Shown one piece after another: positions 17,019-25,464 of a stretch of DNA of 64,000 nt (positions are counted from its first letter, which is position 1; each line of letters starts with the position of its first letter). Source of the stretch: Bacteroidota bacterium. GTDB lineage: Bacteria > Bacteroidota > Bacteroidia > B-17B0 > Aurantibacillaceae. Under the pieces are notes generated by a model that saw only the letters and a list, made by a program, of their open reading frames with translations, did no database searches and was not told where the DNA came from. The stretch is from positions 483,378 to 547,377 of the forward strand of contig JAFDXR010000008.1 in the NCBI GenBank assembly GCA_018267825.1, written 5' to 3'. The translations under genes and the position numbers were made by a program.

Positions 17019-18533
17019 TCAGGTTTTAAAGACCTGCACAAATTTTCCTTTCATCAGGCGATACGTGTTTTTACCTATCTTGATTTCCTGGCCATCGAGC
17101 ATTTTTCCTATACTTAGAATGTCTTCTTCCATGGTATGCACAGAACCCTTGGTTTTATAGGCAATGCGGAGGTAGTCGGGTTCTATCTGGTCGCTTACGC
17201 CACACAGTATAATCCGCACAGGCCCGTGAAAGGATTCCAGCAGCGCAATATCTTTGACCGGCGCATAATTGTCGGCAATCATGATTAATTCTTTATAGGG
17301 TTTGGCCGCTTTGGTGCCCTTCAGCAGGGCCTCCATATTGTTCTCCGGGCCATCGCCTCCATCGCCGGCTGTTTGTACATAAGCCATTTTGTACATCAGG
17401 CTGTCGAGGCCTTTGGATGGCGTGTAGTAAACCCCACCTGTTTCGCCAATAACCTTATCGCCATCCGGTTTATTGTCGCCATCATTGAAAAAAACAAACT
17501 GCAGATTCTGCTCTTTGGCAAAGTTGAGTTTATACCAGAGCTCAAGCTGTGCGGCATATGGCGACATACTGCCCGTAAGATCGCAAACAATGAGTTTATC
17601 CTGCCAGTGTTTGTTGCGCTCAAATACTTTAAGCACCACATTATCCACAAAGCTGCGTTTGCCGCTTGCATATTCTTCCATCTCTTTTTTACGGGCCTTG
17701 AGGGCGCTCAGCCCTTCACGTTTCATGTAGGCTTCAAATTCCTTTTTTTCTTTTTCACGGCGCAGCGAATCTTCTTTCAGGCGCAGCGCCCTTTCTCTCA
17801 TGCGGCGCTCTGTTTCGCGGGTGCCGATGTAATCGATCTGCAGGTGCGAATCCATGGTGCCCAGCAGGTACTTGATTTCATGCGATTCGTAATTGCGGTC
17901 GTAACGGAAACTCATGTCGTAAATATCGCCCTTGGGAAGCAGGAATGTGATGCTGCCATTGGAACCGGTTGTTCCTTTGAAATTCTTTTTGTTTTTGCGA
18001 CCGGTTATAAAAATAGTCTCAGAGGCCAGGGGTTTTTTATCGAGATCGTTCAGCAGAATTTCGAGCGAAGCAAACACGTTGTTTGCCTGGAGGGCGCTGT
18101 ATGGCTTATACACGGTGGTATCCGGCAATTGTGCTACGGTTTTGTCCTGTGCAGCTATTTGTGCGGCGTTCATTTTGAATTTCTCTTCAAACTGTATATC
18201 GTTTTTGCTGTATTGAAGCGTATTGTTCATGGTTGCGCCGGGGTAGTTCGGAATAGAAATGATGCGGGTTTCCGAGAAGTTTTTCACTTTCATTTCGAAG
18301 GAAGCGCCAACCGGAAGATCGACTTTCACTTTCCCGGAAGCGTCCGAAATGCCTTTGACCTGGCTGTGATCACCGACATTGGTGAAGACAACTTCCTGTC
18401 CGGAAAACACACCGCCTTCAATGCATTTCAGGGTGAGATTATAATGGACTACAGCTCCCGGCGAATCTGTTTCCTGGGCGCTTGCGGCCTGCAGGAGCAT
18501 ACCTGCGAATAGTGTAAATACAAGTGCTTTCAT
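17019..18533 (-). CDS. Exported protein with a C-terminal von Willebrand factor A-like domain
   Basis: A 504-residue protein with a signal peptide (1-19, ending ASAQ). Two Ig/carboxypeptidase-regulatory-like beta segments (about 30-110 and 148-230) are followed by a charged helical region (about 235-300, rich in Arg, Lys and Glu). A VWA-like domain comes last (about 310-460): the metal-site motif is CDLTGSMSPY rather than DxSxS, and GDGGDGPENNMEAL carries the later Asp/Glu. The last 40 residues form a basic tail. It is the third gene of a minus-strand set with the DnaJ protein (52-base gap) and the ABC binding lipoprotein. A periplasmic or surface adhesion/assembly role is possible; none is shown. 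Confidence 0.7.
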   Translation of the reverse strand: MKALVFTLFAGMLLQAASAQETDSPGAVVHYNLTLKCIEGGVFSGQEVVFTNVGDHSQVKGISDASGKVKVDLPVGASFEMKVKNFSETRIISIPNYPGATMNNTLQYSKNDIQFEEKFKMNAAQIAAQDKTVAQLPDTTVYKPYSALQANNVFASLEILLNDLDKKPLASETIFITGRKNKKNFKGTTGSNGSITFLLPKGDIYDMSFRYDRNYESHEIKYLLGTMDSHLQIDYIGTRETERRMRERALRLKEDSLRREKEKKEFEAYMKREGLSALKARKKEMEEYASGKRSFVDNVVLKVFERNKHWQDKLIVCDLTGSMSPYAAQLELWYKLNFAKEQNLQFVFFNDGDNKPDGDKVIGETGGVYYTPSKGLDSLMYKMAYVQTAGDGGDGPENNMEALLKGTKAAKPYKELIMIADNYAPVKDIALLESFHGPVRIILCGVSDQIEPDYLRIAYKTKGSVHTMEEDILSIGKMLDGQEIKIGKNTYRLMKGKFVQVFKT

Positions 18534-18585
18534 AGTAGTGGAGTTTTACCGTATAATGAAAGCGGCGTATAAAAAGTAACAGAAG

Positions 18586-19536
18586 CTATCGCCTGAAAAA
18601 AACCGAATCGGCAGCAATGTGTGCCTCGCGCTCATCGGAGAGGAGGCTGAGGTTGATGAGTTCAAGCCCGGTTTTTTGATGGAATGTCACGGGATCATTT
18701 CTCAGATCCTGTATCTGCTGTATGGTGTCGAAACAGCCTGAAACCTTATGATGATAGGCTTCCAGGGCAGGGTTCCAATGGCGGCCAATAATGCTGCGTA
18801 CATACACGCCGGTTTTGGGAAGCATGGAAAATTCAGCGAAATAGCCATTGTGTATATAGGCATGCTGCAGGTATTTGTTGGTTTTGGAGTCGAACACGGC
18901 CACTACAGCGTCGCTGCCGGTGGTGTTGGTGACACGCAGGGCATATGGTGTTTGCGCGGTACGTATGGCACCAAAAAAACCGCTGTATACCTGTTCACCG
19001 GTTTGCGGGCCTGTCTGGGGTGCCGGTGCGGTGCTGACCGGTTCGACGGGCGGTGTTTTTCTGACGTTTGTTTCCGCCTCGGGCCTTGGTGCAAACAGCG
19101 ATATAATGAGCATCAGCAGGCATACGGCAATAGGTGTGGCAAATAAAATATATTTATAATCGCTGTAGGGCTTACTAACGGTTTGGGTATTGACGCTTTT
19201 CTCTTTCTGTTGTTTGTAGTATTGCTGGTAGTACTGGCGTTTTTTAAGATCTTCTTCGGTAAACGACCATTCTTTTTGTTTTTTGGCGCGGCGTTGCTGC
19301 GGTGTGGTTTGTACATCGTCTTTCCCCGATGCGTAGTATAAGTCGTAGCGCTTCTTCTGCACCGGATCGCTCAGGATCTCGTAGGCGCGCAGAATAGCCG
19401 CAAAAAGCTCTTTGGCTTGCGGATTTCCCGGATTCTTATCGGGATGATACAGCTTGGCCAGGCGACGGAAAGCAGCTTTTATTTCAACAGCGGTGGCCTG
19501 CTTGCTTACGCCAAGTATCGAGTAGTGGTCAGCCAT
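18586..19536 (-). CDS. Membrane-anchored DnaJ-domain protein
   Basis: A 316-residue protein. Residues 4-68 are a J-domain with the HPD motif at 31-33 (LYHPDKN), which stimulates Hsp70 ATPase. A charged Gln/Lys-rich linker follows. One transmembrane segment (about 129-150, TPIAVCLLMLIISLF) leads to a Pro/Thr-rich stretch and an unrecognised C-terminal domain of about 130 residues. It lacks the Gly/Phe and zinc-finger regions of true DnaJ. The J-domain would be cytoplasmic and the C-terminal domain periplasmic. It starts 19 bases after the ABC binding lipoprotein gene, so it may link Hsp70 to an envelope process, but the partner is unknown. Confidence 0.8.
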   Translation of the reverse strand: MADHYSILGVSKQATAVEIKAAFRRLAKLYHPDKNPGNPQAKELFAAILRAYEILSDPVQKKRYDLYYASGKDDVQTTPQQRRAKKQKEWSFTEEDLKKRQYYQQYYKQQKEKSVNTQTVSKPYSDYKYILFATPIAVCLLMLIISLFAPRPEAETNVRKTPPVEPVSTAPAPQTGPQTGEQVYSGFFGAIRTAQTPYALRVTNTTGSDAVVAVFDSKTNKYLQHAYIHNGYFAEFSMLPKTGVYVRSIIGRHWNPALEAYHHKVSGCFDTIQQIQDLRNDPVTFHQKTGLELINLSLLSDEREAHIAADSVFFRR

Positions 19537-19555
19537 GTAGGGGCAATGCCCGGGA

Positions 19556-21268
19556 TCATTGTTTTTTCACGTAAACCCTGGTCAGGTCGTAATAACGCAT
19601 CGGGTTCGAATAGAAACCGGAGATATTGTTTGAAATGAGGCGATAGGCACCTTCATACCAAAGTGGAATAATCGGGGCATCTTTCACCAGAATTTGTTCA
19701 GCCTTCATAAAGTAGGCATAACAGCTGTCTTTGTTGTTTGAATCGCGGCCTTTTTTGTAATACATGTCGTACTCCGGATTCTGGTAACGGCAGGTGTTCG
19801 GGAAACTGGCGGCGTTGTTATCGGCCGGAACGCTTTCGCCAACAAAAAGCATGAGAAACGATTCAGGGCTCGGGTAATCGGCTACCCATGCATCCCGGTA
19901 AATATCGCCTTTTCCGTGCATTTCGAGGTCGTATTTCTGTCCGTTCGGAAGCGACTCAAAGCTCACGTTGAGGTTCAGTACATCTTTCAGTTGCTTTTGA
20001 ATTTCGGCAATCACAGAGGAGTTTCGCGAGCTGCCTGAATTAACCAGTACATTTACCGACGGGAAGCCAATACCGCCTGGGAAACCGGCTTCAGCCAAAA
20101 GCTTTTTGGCTTTTTCAGGATTAAACGAGTAACCCTCAATTTTGGTAATATCATAGCCAGGGAAGGTATTAGGCGTAATGCCGTAAATGCCCGGACCATA
20201 AGCCTGGCCCTGCAATACAGCATCCACAATTTTATCGCGGTTAATGGCATAGTTGATGGCCTGGCGGACTTTTGCATTATCGAACGGAGCCCGTTTCAGG
20301 TTAAAGGAATAATACTGACTGATCATTTCCGGTTTGCGGTCGAGGATAAATTTGGCGGGATGGCTTTCAAAGCCCTGGATATTTTTCTCAACCACTTCTT
20401 TGATTCGCCCGGAAGGCAGGGCGTTTACAAGATCCACGCGCCCTTTTTCGAACTCCATCAGGCCGTCTTCAATACCCGGATAAATGGTGAGTGATACGGT
20501 GTCGAGGTATGGCAGCGCAAAGCCGGCAGAGTCAACGCCGAAGTAATCGGGGTTTTTTACCAGAACAATATGATCGGCGGTTGAAGCAGCGCTATACATG
20601 AATGGCCCTGCGCCTACTTTACAATTGGTGCCATAGGTACTCACCGCTTTTTCATTGAGGATGGAAGCCACGGGGTTTGCCAGAATATGCAGGAAAGTCT
20701 GGCTCGGATGAGTCAGTTCCAGGGAGAAGGTATGATCGTCGATAAGCTTAAATCCTTTTAAGCCAGCGGGTTTCGCATTTTTCGACTGTTCGAAATACTC
20801 ATTGGCGCCTACCACGCGGTCTTTCAGAACGGTTGCAAAATGGTAGTTTTTATCGCTTTGCGTACACAAAAGTTCCAGGGTATATTTTACGTCTTTGGCC
20901 GTAACTTCAGGCCCGGGGCCATCGCCAAAACATTTGTCACGTTGAAAACGGGCACCTTTACGAAGATGAAAGGTCACGGTTTTTCCATCGGCAGAGGTTT
21001 CCCAGCTTTCGGCTAAACCCGGGATCACCTTCATGCTGTGTACATCCAGTCGGGTCAGGCATTCATGAATCTGAGAGGCAACAAGCCCTTCGACCTGGCC
21101 GGTCATCATGTGCGGGTATATGGTCGAAATCTGAGTATTTTCTGCAATTCTGAAGATGCCGCCGCTGTTTGCAGATTTTTTGCGGGTATCCACGGCATCG
21201 GGGCTTTTGCATGCAAAAAAACACAGCCCTAAAACAGCCACATAAATGGTATTTTTTATAATGGACAT
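19556..21268 (-). CDS. ABC transporter substrate-binding lipoprotein, peptide/nickel (SBP family 5) type
   Basis: A 570-residue lipoprotein of the OppA/DppA family, which delivers oligopeptides to an ABC importer. The open frame extends to 21493, but the ATG at 21268 gives a proper lipoprotein signal (MSIIKNTIYVAVLGLCFFAC, Cys20), so I use that start. Typical motifs are LAESWETSADGKTVTFHLRK (about 90-109), GAGPFMYS and VRQAINYAINRDKIV. No permease or ATPase genes lie nearby, so it must work with a transporter encoded elsewhere or act alone. It is the first gene of the minus-strand set with the DnaJ and VWA genes. Confidence 0.87.
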   Translation of the reverse strand: MSIIKNTIYVAVLGLCFFACKSPDAVDTRKKSANSGGIFRIAENTQISTIYPHMMTGQVEGLVASQIHECLTRLDVHSMKVIPGLAESWETSADGKTVTFHLRKGARFQRDKCFGDGPGPEVTAKDVKYTLELLCTQSDKNYHFATVLKDRVVGANEYFEQSKNAKPAGLKGFKLIDDHTFSLELTHPSQTFLHILANPVASILNEKAVSTYGTNCKVGAGPFMYSAASTADHIVLVKNPDYFGVDSAGFALPYLDTVSLTIYPGIEDGLMEFEKGRVDLVNALPSGRIKEVVEKNIQGFESHPAKFILDRKPEMISQYYSFNLKRAPFDNAKVRQAINYAINRDKIVDAVLQGQAYGPGIYGITPNTFPGYDITKIEGYSFNPEKAKKLLAEAGFPGGIGFPSVNVLVNSGSSRNSSVIAEIQKQLKDVLNLNVSFESLPNGQKYDLEMHGKGDIYRDAWVADYPSPESFLMLFVGESVPADNNAASFPNTCRYQNPEYDMYYKKGRDSNNKDSCYAYFMKAEQILVKDAPIIPLWYEGAYRLISNNISGFYSNPMRYYDLTRVYVKKQ

Positions 21269-21446
21269 AATCGGCGATTTTGTTAGTGAATCTAGGCCTA
21301 AAGGTAATAAATAATCGATGATTTTATTATAGCCACCGACAATTAGTAAAAAAATGCTCGAAATTGTATTTTTTATTTTGTTTTTGTGAAATATCGTTTT
21401 AATATTGCATGACTTTTTTGACGACCAGTATAAACCAGCATATACT

Positions 21447-22253
21447 ATGAAACACATTTTGACAATCCTAATTTTTGTGGCATTTCTCTCCAAAGGATTT
21501 GCGCAGGGAGGTGTGATTATTTTAGAAGGAAATTACCAGGGGAAAAACTTATACGTTCAGAACCCGTTTGGTAGTGGTGGCGTAGGTTTTTGTGTGACGG
21601 AGGTACTGGTGAATGGTAATATCACAACGGATGAGATCAACTCCAGCGCATTTGAAATTGATTTCAAACCACACAAACTGAGCATTGGTGAAAAAGTAGA
21701 AATTAAAATCAAACACAAAGAAGACTGCAAACCAAAAGTATTGAATCCGGAAGTTCTGAAACCAAAAAGTACATTTGAGGTGATCAGCATGACGGTAGAT
21801 AAAGATGGTACAGTAAAATGGAGTACGAAATCTGAAACCGGTAAACTGACCTATGCGGTTGAGCAATTCCGCTGGAACAAATGGGTAAAGGTGGGTGATG
21901 TAGACGGTATCGGTACACCAAGCACAAATAACTACACATTTAAGGTAACACTGCACTCGGGTAAAAACCAGATTCGTGTTCGCCAGACAGACTATACCGG
22001 TCAGCCCCGTTTATCAAAAGCCGTTGAGGTTGTATCGGATGTTCCGGATATCACATTTGCGCCTCAGAAAGCCTCTAAAGACATTTCTTTCGTTGCAGCA
22101 GACAAACCTATTGAAACCATGTATGAAATCTACGACCAGTACGGAAACGTTGTAAAACGTGGTTATGGCGACAAGATTGATGTATCGAATCTGACCAAGG
22201 GCGGGTACTTCCTGAACTACGACAATAAAATGGGTGAGTTCATCAAAAAATAA
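21447..22253 (+). CDS. Secreted protein of unknown function with a sorting-domain-like C-terminus
   Basis: A 268-residue protein. The open frame begins at 21405, but the ATG at 21447 directly precedes a clean signal peptide (MKHILTILIFVAFLSKGFAQ). Residues 21-105 contain GNYQGKNLYVQNPFGSGGVG and two Cys in the mature part. Residues about 115-200 look like an Ig/fibronectin fold (GTVKWSTKSETGKLTYAVEQ). The last 45 residues (YEIYDQYGNVVKRG, then GGYFLNYDNKMGEFIKK) resemble the second half of a T9SS type A domain without the PNP motif. It is followed by a strong terminator and is divergent from the ABC binding protein. I know no function for it. Confidence 0.75.
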   Translation: MKHILTILIFVAFLSKGFAQGGVIILEGNYQGKNLYVQNPFGSGGVGFCVTEVLVNGNITTDEINSSAFEIDFKPHKLSIGEKVEIKIKHKEDCKPKVLNPEVLKPKSTFEVISMTVDKDGTVKWSTKSETGKLTYAVEQFRWNKWVKVGDVDGIGTPSTNNYTFKVTLHSGKNQIRVRQTDYTGQPRLSKAVEVVSDVPDITFAPQKASKDISFVAADKPIETMYEIYDQYGNVVKRGYGDKIDVSNLTKGGYFLNYDNKMGEFIKK

Positions 22254-22278
22254 GTAAAAACGACCTTTCAATAATAAA

Positions 22279-22304
22279 ACGCCCCTGACACCAGGGGCGT
22301 TTTT
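22279..22304 (+). terminator. Rho-independent terminator
   Basis: The 9-bp stem ACGCCCCTG/CAGGGGCGT with loop ACAC (22279-22300) is followed by TTTT. It is preceded by AAAA, so it could work in both directions. It ends the monocistronic gene at 21447-22253. Confidence 0.9.
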
Positions 22305-22322
22305 ATTTACAGTAATTAGACG

Positions 22323-22330
22323 TATTTTTG
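22323..22330 (+). promoter_or_regulatory. TAnnTTTG box five bases before the biotin carrier gene
   Basis: TATTTTTG is a perfect -7 box between the upstream terminator and the ATG at 22336. The position implies a nearly leaderless transcript for the biotin carrier-sod pair. Confidence 0.55.
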
Positions 22331-22335
22331 TATTG

Positions 22336-22848
22336 ATGTATACACTGAAAGTAAACGGTACCGATAGCTACTCCTGCGAGATTAAATCGGAGCAAAACGG
22401 AACATTGAACGGAGAACTTGCCTCAAAACCATTTGAAGCAAACATTACTAAAATACGCGAAGGCGTTTATCATTTGCTGAAAGACCACGTGTCTTATAAC
22501 ATAGAAGTGGTGAAACACATTGCCGAAGAAAAGAAACTCGTTGTAAAGATCAATAACACGAAGTACACCATCGATGTAAAAGACAAATACGATGAACTGC
22601 TTCATAGCCTTGGACTCGACAGCCTGGCAACCAAAAAGGTAAACGACATCAAGGCACCAATGCCGGGTATGGTGTTGAATGTACTTGTAAGCGAAGGACA
22701 GGAAGTAAAAAAAGGAGATGCATTGATTGTACTCGAGGCCATGAAAATGGAGAATATCCTGAAATCGCCGAGCGACGGCATCATCCGCAAAATTGCCGCG
22801 AAAAAAGGCAATGCGGTTGAGAAAAACGAACTCTTAATACAATTTTAG
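22336..22848 (+). CDS. Biotin carboxyl carrier (biotin/lipoyl-attachment) protein
   Basis: A 170-residue cytoplasmic protein. Residues about 100-170 are a biotinyl domain (KAPMPGMVLNVLVSEGQEV) with the attachment motif EAMKM and target Lys137. The N-terminal about 90 residues form a beta-rich region like that of propionyl- or acyl-CoA carboxylase carrier subunits. A TTG just upstream (22333) could also be read, but the ATG at 22336 is better placed. No carboxylase or carboxyltransferase gene is nearby, so the partner subunits are elsewhere. The superoxide dismutase gene follows after two bases. Confidence 0.88.
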   Translation: MYTLKVNGTDSYSCEIKSEQNGTLNGELASKPFEANITKIREGVYHLLKDHVSYNIEVVKHIAEEKKLVVKINNTKYTIDVKDKYDELLHSLGLDSLATKKVNDIKAPMPGMVLNVLVSEGQEVKKGDALIVLEAMKMENILKSPSDGIIRKIAAKKGNAVEKNELLIQF

Positions 22849-22850
22849 CC

Positions 22851-23603
22851 ATGGAAAACAACCGCAGAGATTTTTTAAAAAAAGGCGCCTTGCTGGGTCT
22901 AACGTCTCTCGGCTTGACGCTTGTTGGTAAGACCCGGATCGATGCCATCGAAGACCTTATTGAAAAGGCCTCTGATGGCGGCAAATACACGCTTCCGGCA
23001 TTACCTTATGCCTATGATGCGCTGGAACCTTTCATCGACAAAATGACGATGGAAATTCACCACACCAAACACCACCAGGCTTACGTCGATAAGATGAATG
23101 CCGAACTCAACAACCCCGAGAACATCAAACTAATCGGGTCTCCGCAAACATTCGAAGCGATCTTTAAAGTTGCCTCTAAAGTAACACCGGCCCTGCGTAA
23201 CAACGCCGGCGGGCATTATAACCACAGCATGTTCTGGCAGCTGATGAAACCAAACCCCAAGGCCGATGAAAACAAGCCGACCGAAAAACTGGCTCAACTC
23301 ATTGCCCGCGATTTCAAGAGCTTCGATGATTTCAAAAAAGAGTTTTCCGAAAAAGCCCTGAAAATATTCGGAAGCGGCTGGTGCTGGCTCATTTTGCAAA
23401 AAGACACACTGAAAATCATAACCACACCAAACCAGGACAATCCCTTGATGGATAATGCTCCGGAACAGGGTAAGCCCATACTGGCACTGGACGTGTGGGA
23501 ACATGCCTATTACCTGAAATACCAGAATAAACGGGTAGACTACATCAATAACTGGTGGAATGTGGTAAACTGGAATACCGCCGCCAATCATCTCAACGGG
23601 TAA
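22851..23603 (+). CDS. Tat-exported superoxide dismutase (Mn/Fe family, Mn-like)
   Basis: A 250-residue enzyme that converts superoxide to oxygen and hydrogen peroxide. The N-terminus is a twin-arginine signal (ENNRRDFLKKGALLGLTSLG), so the folded metalloenzyme is probably exported. The enzyme body starts near residue 42 (YTLPALPYAYDALEPFI). Metal ligands are visible in IHHTKHHQAYV, GGHYNHSMFW and LDVWEHAYY. The residues GG before the second His and Gln in TPNQDNPLMD are those of Mn-type rather than Fe-type enzymes. It lies two bases after the biotin carrier gene, so the two are co-transcribed. An AT-rich spacer with a short TACCC/GGGTA hairpin follows. Confidence 0.93.
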   Translation: MENNRRDFLKKGALLGLTSLGLTLVGKTRIDAIEDLIEKASDGGKYTLPALPYAYDALEPFIDKMTMEIHHTKHHQAYVDKMNAELNNPENIKLIGSPQTFEAIFKVASKVTPALRNNAGGHYNHSMFWQLMKPNPKADENKPTEKLAQLIARDFKSFDDFKKEFSEKALKIFGSGWCWLILQKDTLKIITTPNQDNPLMDNAPEQGKPILALDVWEHAYYLKYQNKRVDYINNWWNVVNWNTAANHLNG

Positions 23604-23684
23604 ACCACTTCTTTTTCTTAAAATACCCACCACCGGGTATATATACCGTTTGCATCGAACGTAGTTTTGTGCTAAAACAAGACT

Positions 23685-25307
23685 ATGAAAAAAATGCTAT
23701 TTCTCTTAGCCGCATCTCTCTGCGCTTTTATGGGACATGCACAGGTTTACGCGTACTTTAATTCACCAAACAACGAAACGGTCTATTATTCAGCCATCAT
23801 GCCGGCCGACAGCGGGCTCTTCTTTGGCATGAATAAAGCCAACAACAACAGCAGTATATACTGGCTTCAGAACAATACTCTCACGGAAATAAAGAGTGTG
23901 TCGGGCGCTACGAATTATGCCGCCACGTTTCCCGACAACATCGGTGGCTATAAACAATGGTACACCTCCGGCAATAAAGCCCTGTTTGTGGTGAACGATC
24001 CGTCGCCATATAAAAATACACTGTGGGTAACCGACGGCACCACAGGCGGCACAGACTCACTGTTTTCGTCGGGCGACTATAACACTAAGTTTTATATGGG
24101 GGGCATGATCGGCACCGACTTTTATTTCACCGTAACATTCTTGTCGCCCAAAAAAACACTGTTGTATAAAACAGACTTTACCAAAGCCGGCACGGTGCTG
24201 GTAAAAACCATAAACAATACCAATCTCTTCTGGCCTTATACAGACAATAATACGCTTTACCTTCATGGCTACGTGGGTTCCTCGGCCCAGTACGATGTAC
24301 TCTATAAATTCACGACAGACACGACGCGCCTGCTATTGGGCTATGCTTACGGAAACGCGAGGGTTATTAACGGAGACCTGTATTACGGCATAAGCAGTGT
24401 ACTCAACAAAAAGAATCTCACCACCAATGTGGTCACGGTGCTTAACAACAGTTTCAATTTCAGCACAAACCAGATCCTGGGCATGTTCAAAAACAAATTG
24501 TATGTCGTTGGTGCAAACACCACTGCCGGCACGCAACAAAACCTATATACATCCAACGGCACTTTCAACAGCCTGGCGTTACTCGCGCCAAATACCGTGG
24601 TGGCATCTATTCCATCATTGTATTTTAATTCGGTGTTTGGATCAAACATGGCTTACTTCATCGGTAAAAACCAGGCCGCACACTATGCCCTATACGCCAC
24701 CGATGGTAGTTCTGCCGGCACGCACCAGGTGCAGGACCTTCAGAGCACCGGGCAGAGTGGCCTTTCAACAGCCACTGTCATGCGCATGTGTGGCGACCGC
24801 GCCTACTTTTATGGCAACAATTATACAATTGGAAACACCTATTACAGCAACGCCACACTTTCTACCTGCGATACATCGGCCGGAAGCCTTTCGATACTTA
24901 GCCTGGGGGGAACAGGATCAACCATCAGAAACATAGAATACTTTAAAAACAAGCTCATCTTTAACGGGTATGACCCTGCCGGTGGCTACATGACAAGTCT
25001 CAGGGCAATCAATACCTGCGACAGTTACTTGCCGCTCGTAACCGGTGTTCAGGAGTTGGGCCATCCACAAGGATTCAATGCGTATCCAAACCCGGGCACG
25101 GGGCAGTTATTTCTCGATCTGGATGATCCTGCCGTGAACACGGTTCTGAATATATACAACACCGTTGGGGAGAATGTATATACACAAAAACTGGTGACCG
25201 GTCACAATGCATTAAACCTGGACCTGCCTGCGGGCGTCTATGTATTGTATCTGAGAGATGAACAAGGCCAGGTACATACCGGCCGGATCGTTATTCAACA
25301 CCGATAG
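23685..25307 (+). CDS. T9SS-secreted protein with ELWxTDGT-type repeats
   Basis: A 540-residue protein with a signal peptide (1-20, MGHAQ). The body contains beta-propeller-like repeats with the TDGT signature (TLWVTDGTTGGTDSLF about 109-124, ALYATDGSSAGTHQVQDL about 341-358). The C-terminus is a T9SS type A sorting domain (AYPNPGTGQLFLDLDD, ending GRIVIQHR). It carries no catalytic motif I can recognise. A perfect -7 box TAGTTTTG (23662-23669) lies 15 bases before the ATG. A terminator follows at 25385. Confidence 0.82.
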   Translation: MKKMLFLLAASLCAFMGHAQVYAYFNSPNNETVYYSAIMPADSGLFFGMNKANNNSSIYWLQNNTLTEIKSVSGATNYAATFPDNIGGYKQWYTSGNKALFVVNDPSPYKNTLWVTDGTTGGTDSLFSSGDYNTKFYMGGMIGTDFYFTVTFLSPKKTLLYKTDFTKAGTVLVKTINNTNLFWPYTDNNTLYLHGYVGSSAQYDVLYKFTTDTTRLLLGYAYGNARVINGDLYYGISSVLNKKNLTTNVVTVLNNSFNFSTNQILGMFKNKLYVVGANTTAGTQQNLYTSNGTFNSLALLAPNTVVASIPSLYFNSVFGSNMAYFIGKNQAAHYALYATDGSSAGTHQVQDLQSTGQSGLSTATVMRMCGDRAYFYGNNYTIGNTYYSNATLSTCDTSAGSLSILSLGGTGSTIRNIEYFKNKLIFNGYDPAGGYMTSLRAINTCDSYLPLVTGVQELGHPQGFNAYPNPGTGQLFLDLDDPAVNTVLNIYNTVGENVYTQKLVTGHNALNLDLPAGVYVLYLRDEQGQVHTGRIVIQHR

Positions 25308-25384
25308 TAACCTGTTTTAAAGAAAGCACCCCCGGGTCTTGAAGCCAGGCGATCAATGAGAGAGAGTTAGCTTGCTTCAGCTAG

Positions 25385-25410
25385 AATGCCTGCTATATGC
25401 AGGCATTTTT
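25385..25410 (+). terminator. Rho-independent terminator before aspS
   Basis: The 9-bp stem AATGCCTGC/GCAGGCATT with loop TATAT (25385-25407) is followed by TTT. It lies 77 bases after the T9SS gene and 55 before aspS. The short TAGCT/AGCTA inverted repeat just upstream (about 25367-25383) could make an alternative fold, but I see no leader peptide. Confidence 0.8.
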
Positions 25411-25464
25411 AGTTTCGGAAGCTCAACAATTTTCGATAAATTTAAGCCTTTAATTTTTGAACGT

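Noticed and set aside
17373..18512. A 379-codon plus-strand open frame over the VWA gene
   Set aside because: Antisense to a gene with a signal peptide and recognisable domains; the translation shows no family pattern.
25308..25464. tRNA or regulatory leader before aspS
   Set aside because: Only a terminator hairpin and a short inverted repeat are visible; no cloverleaf, T-arm sequence or leader peptide.
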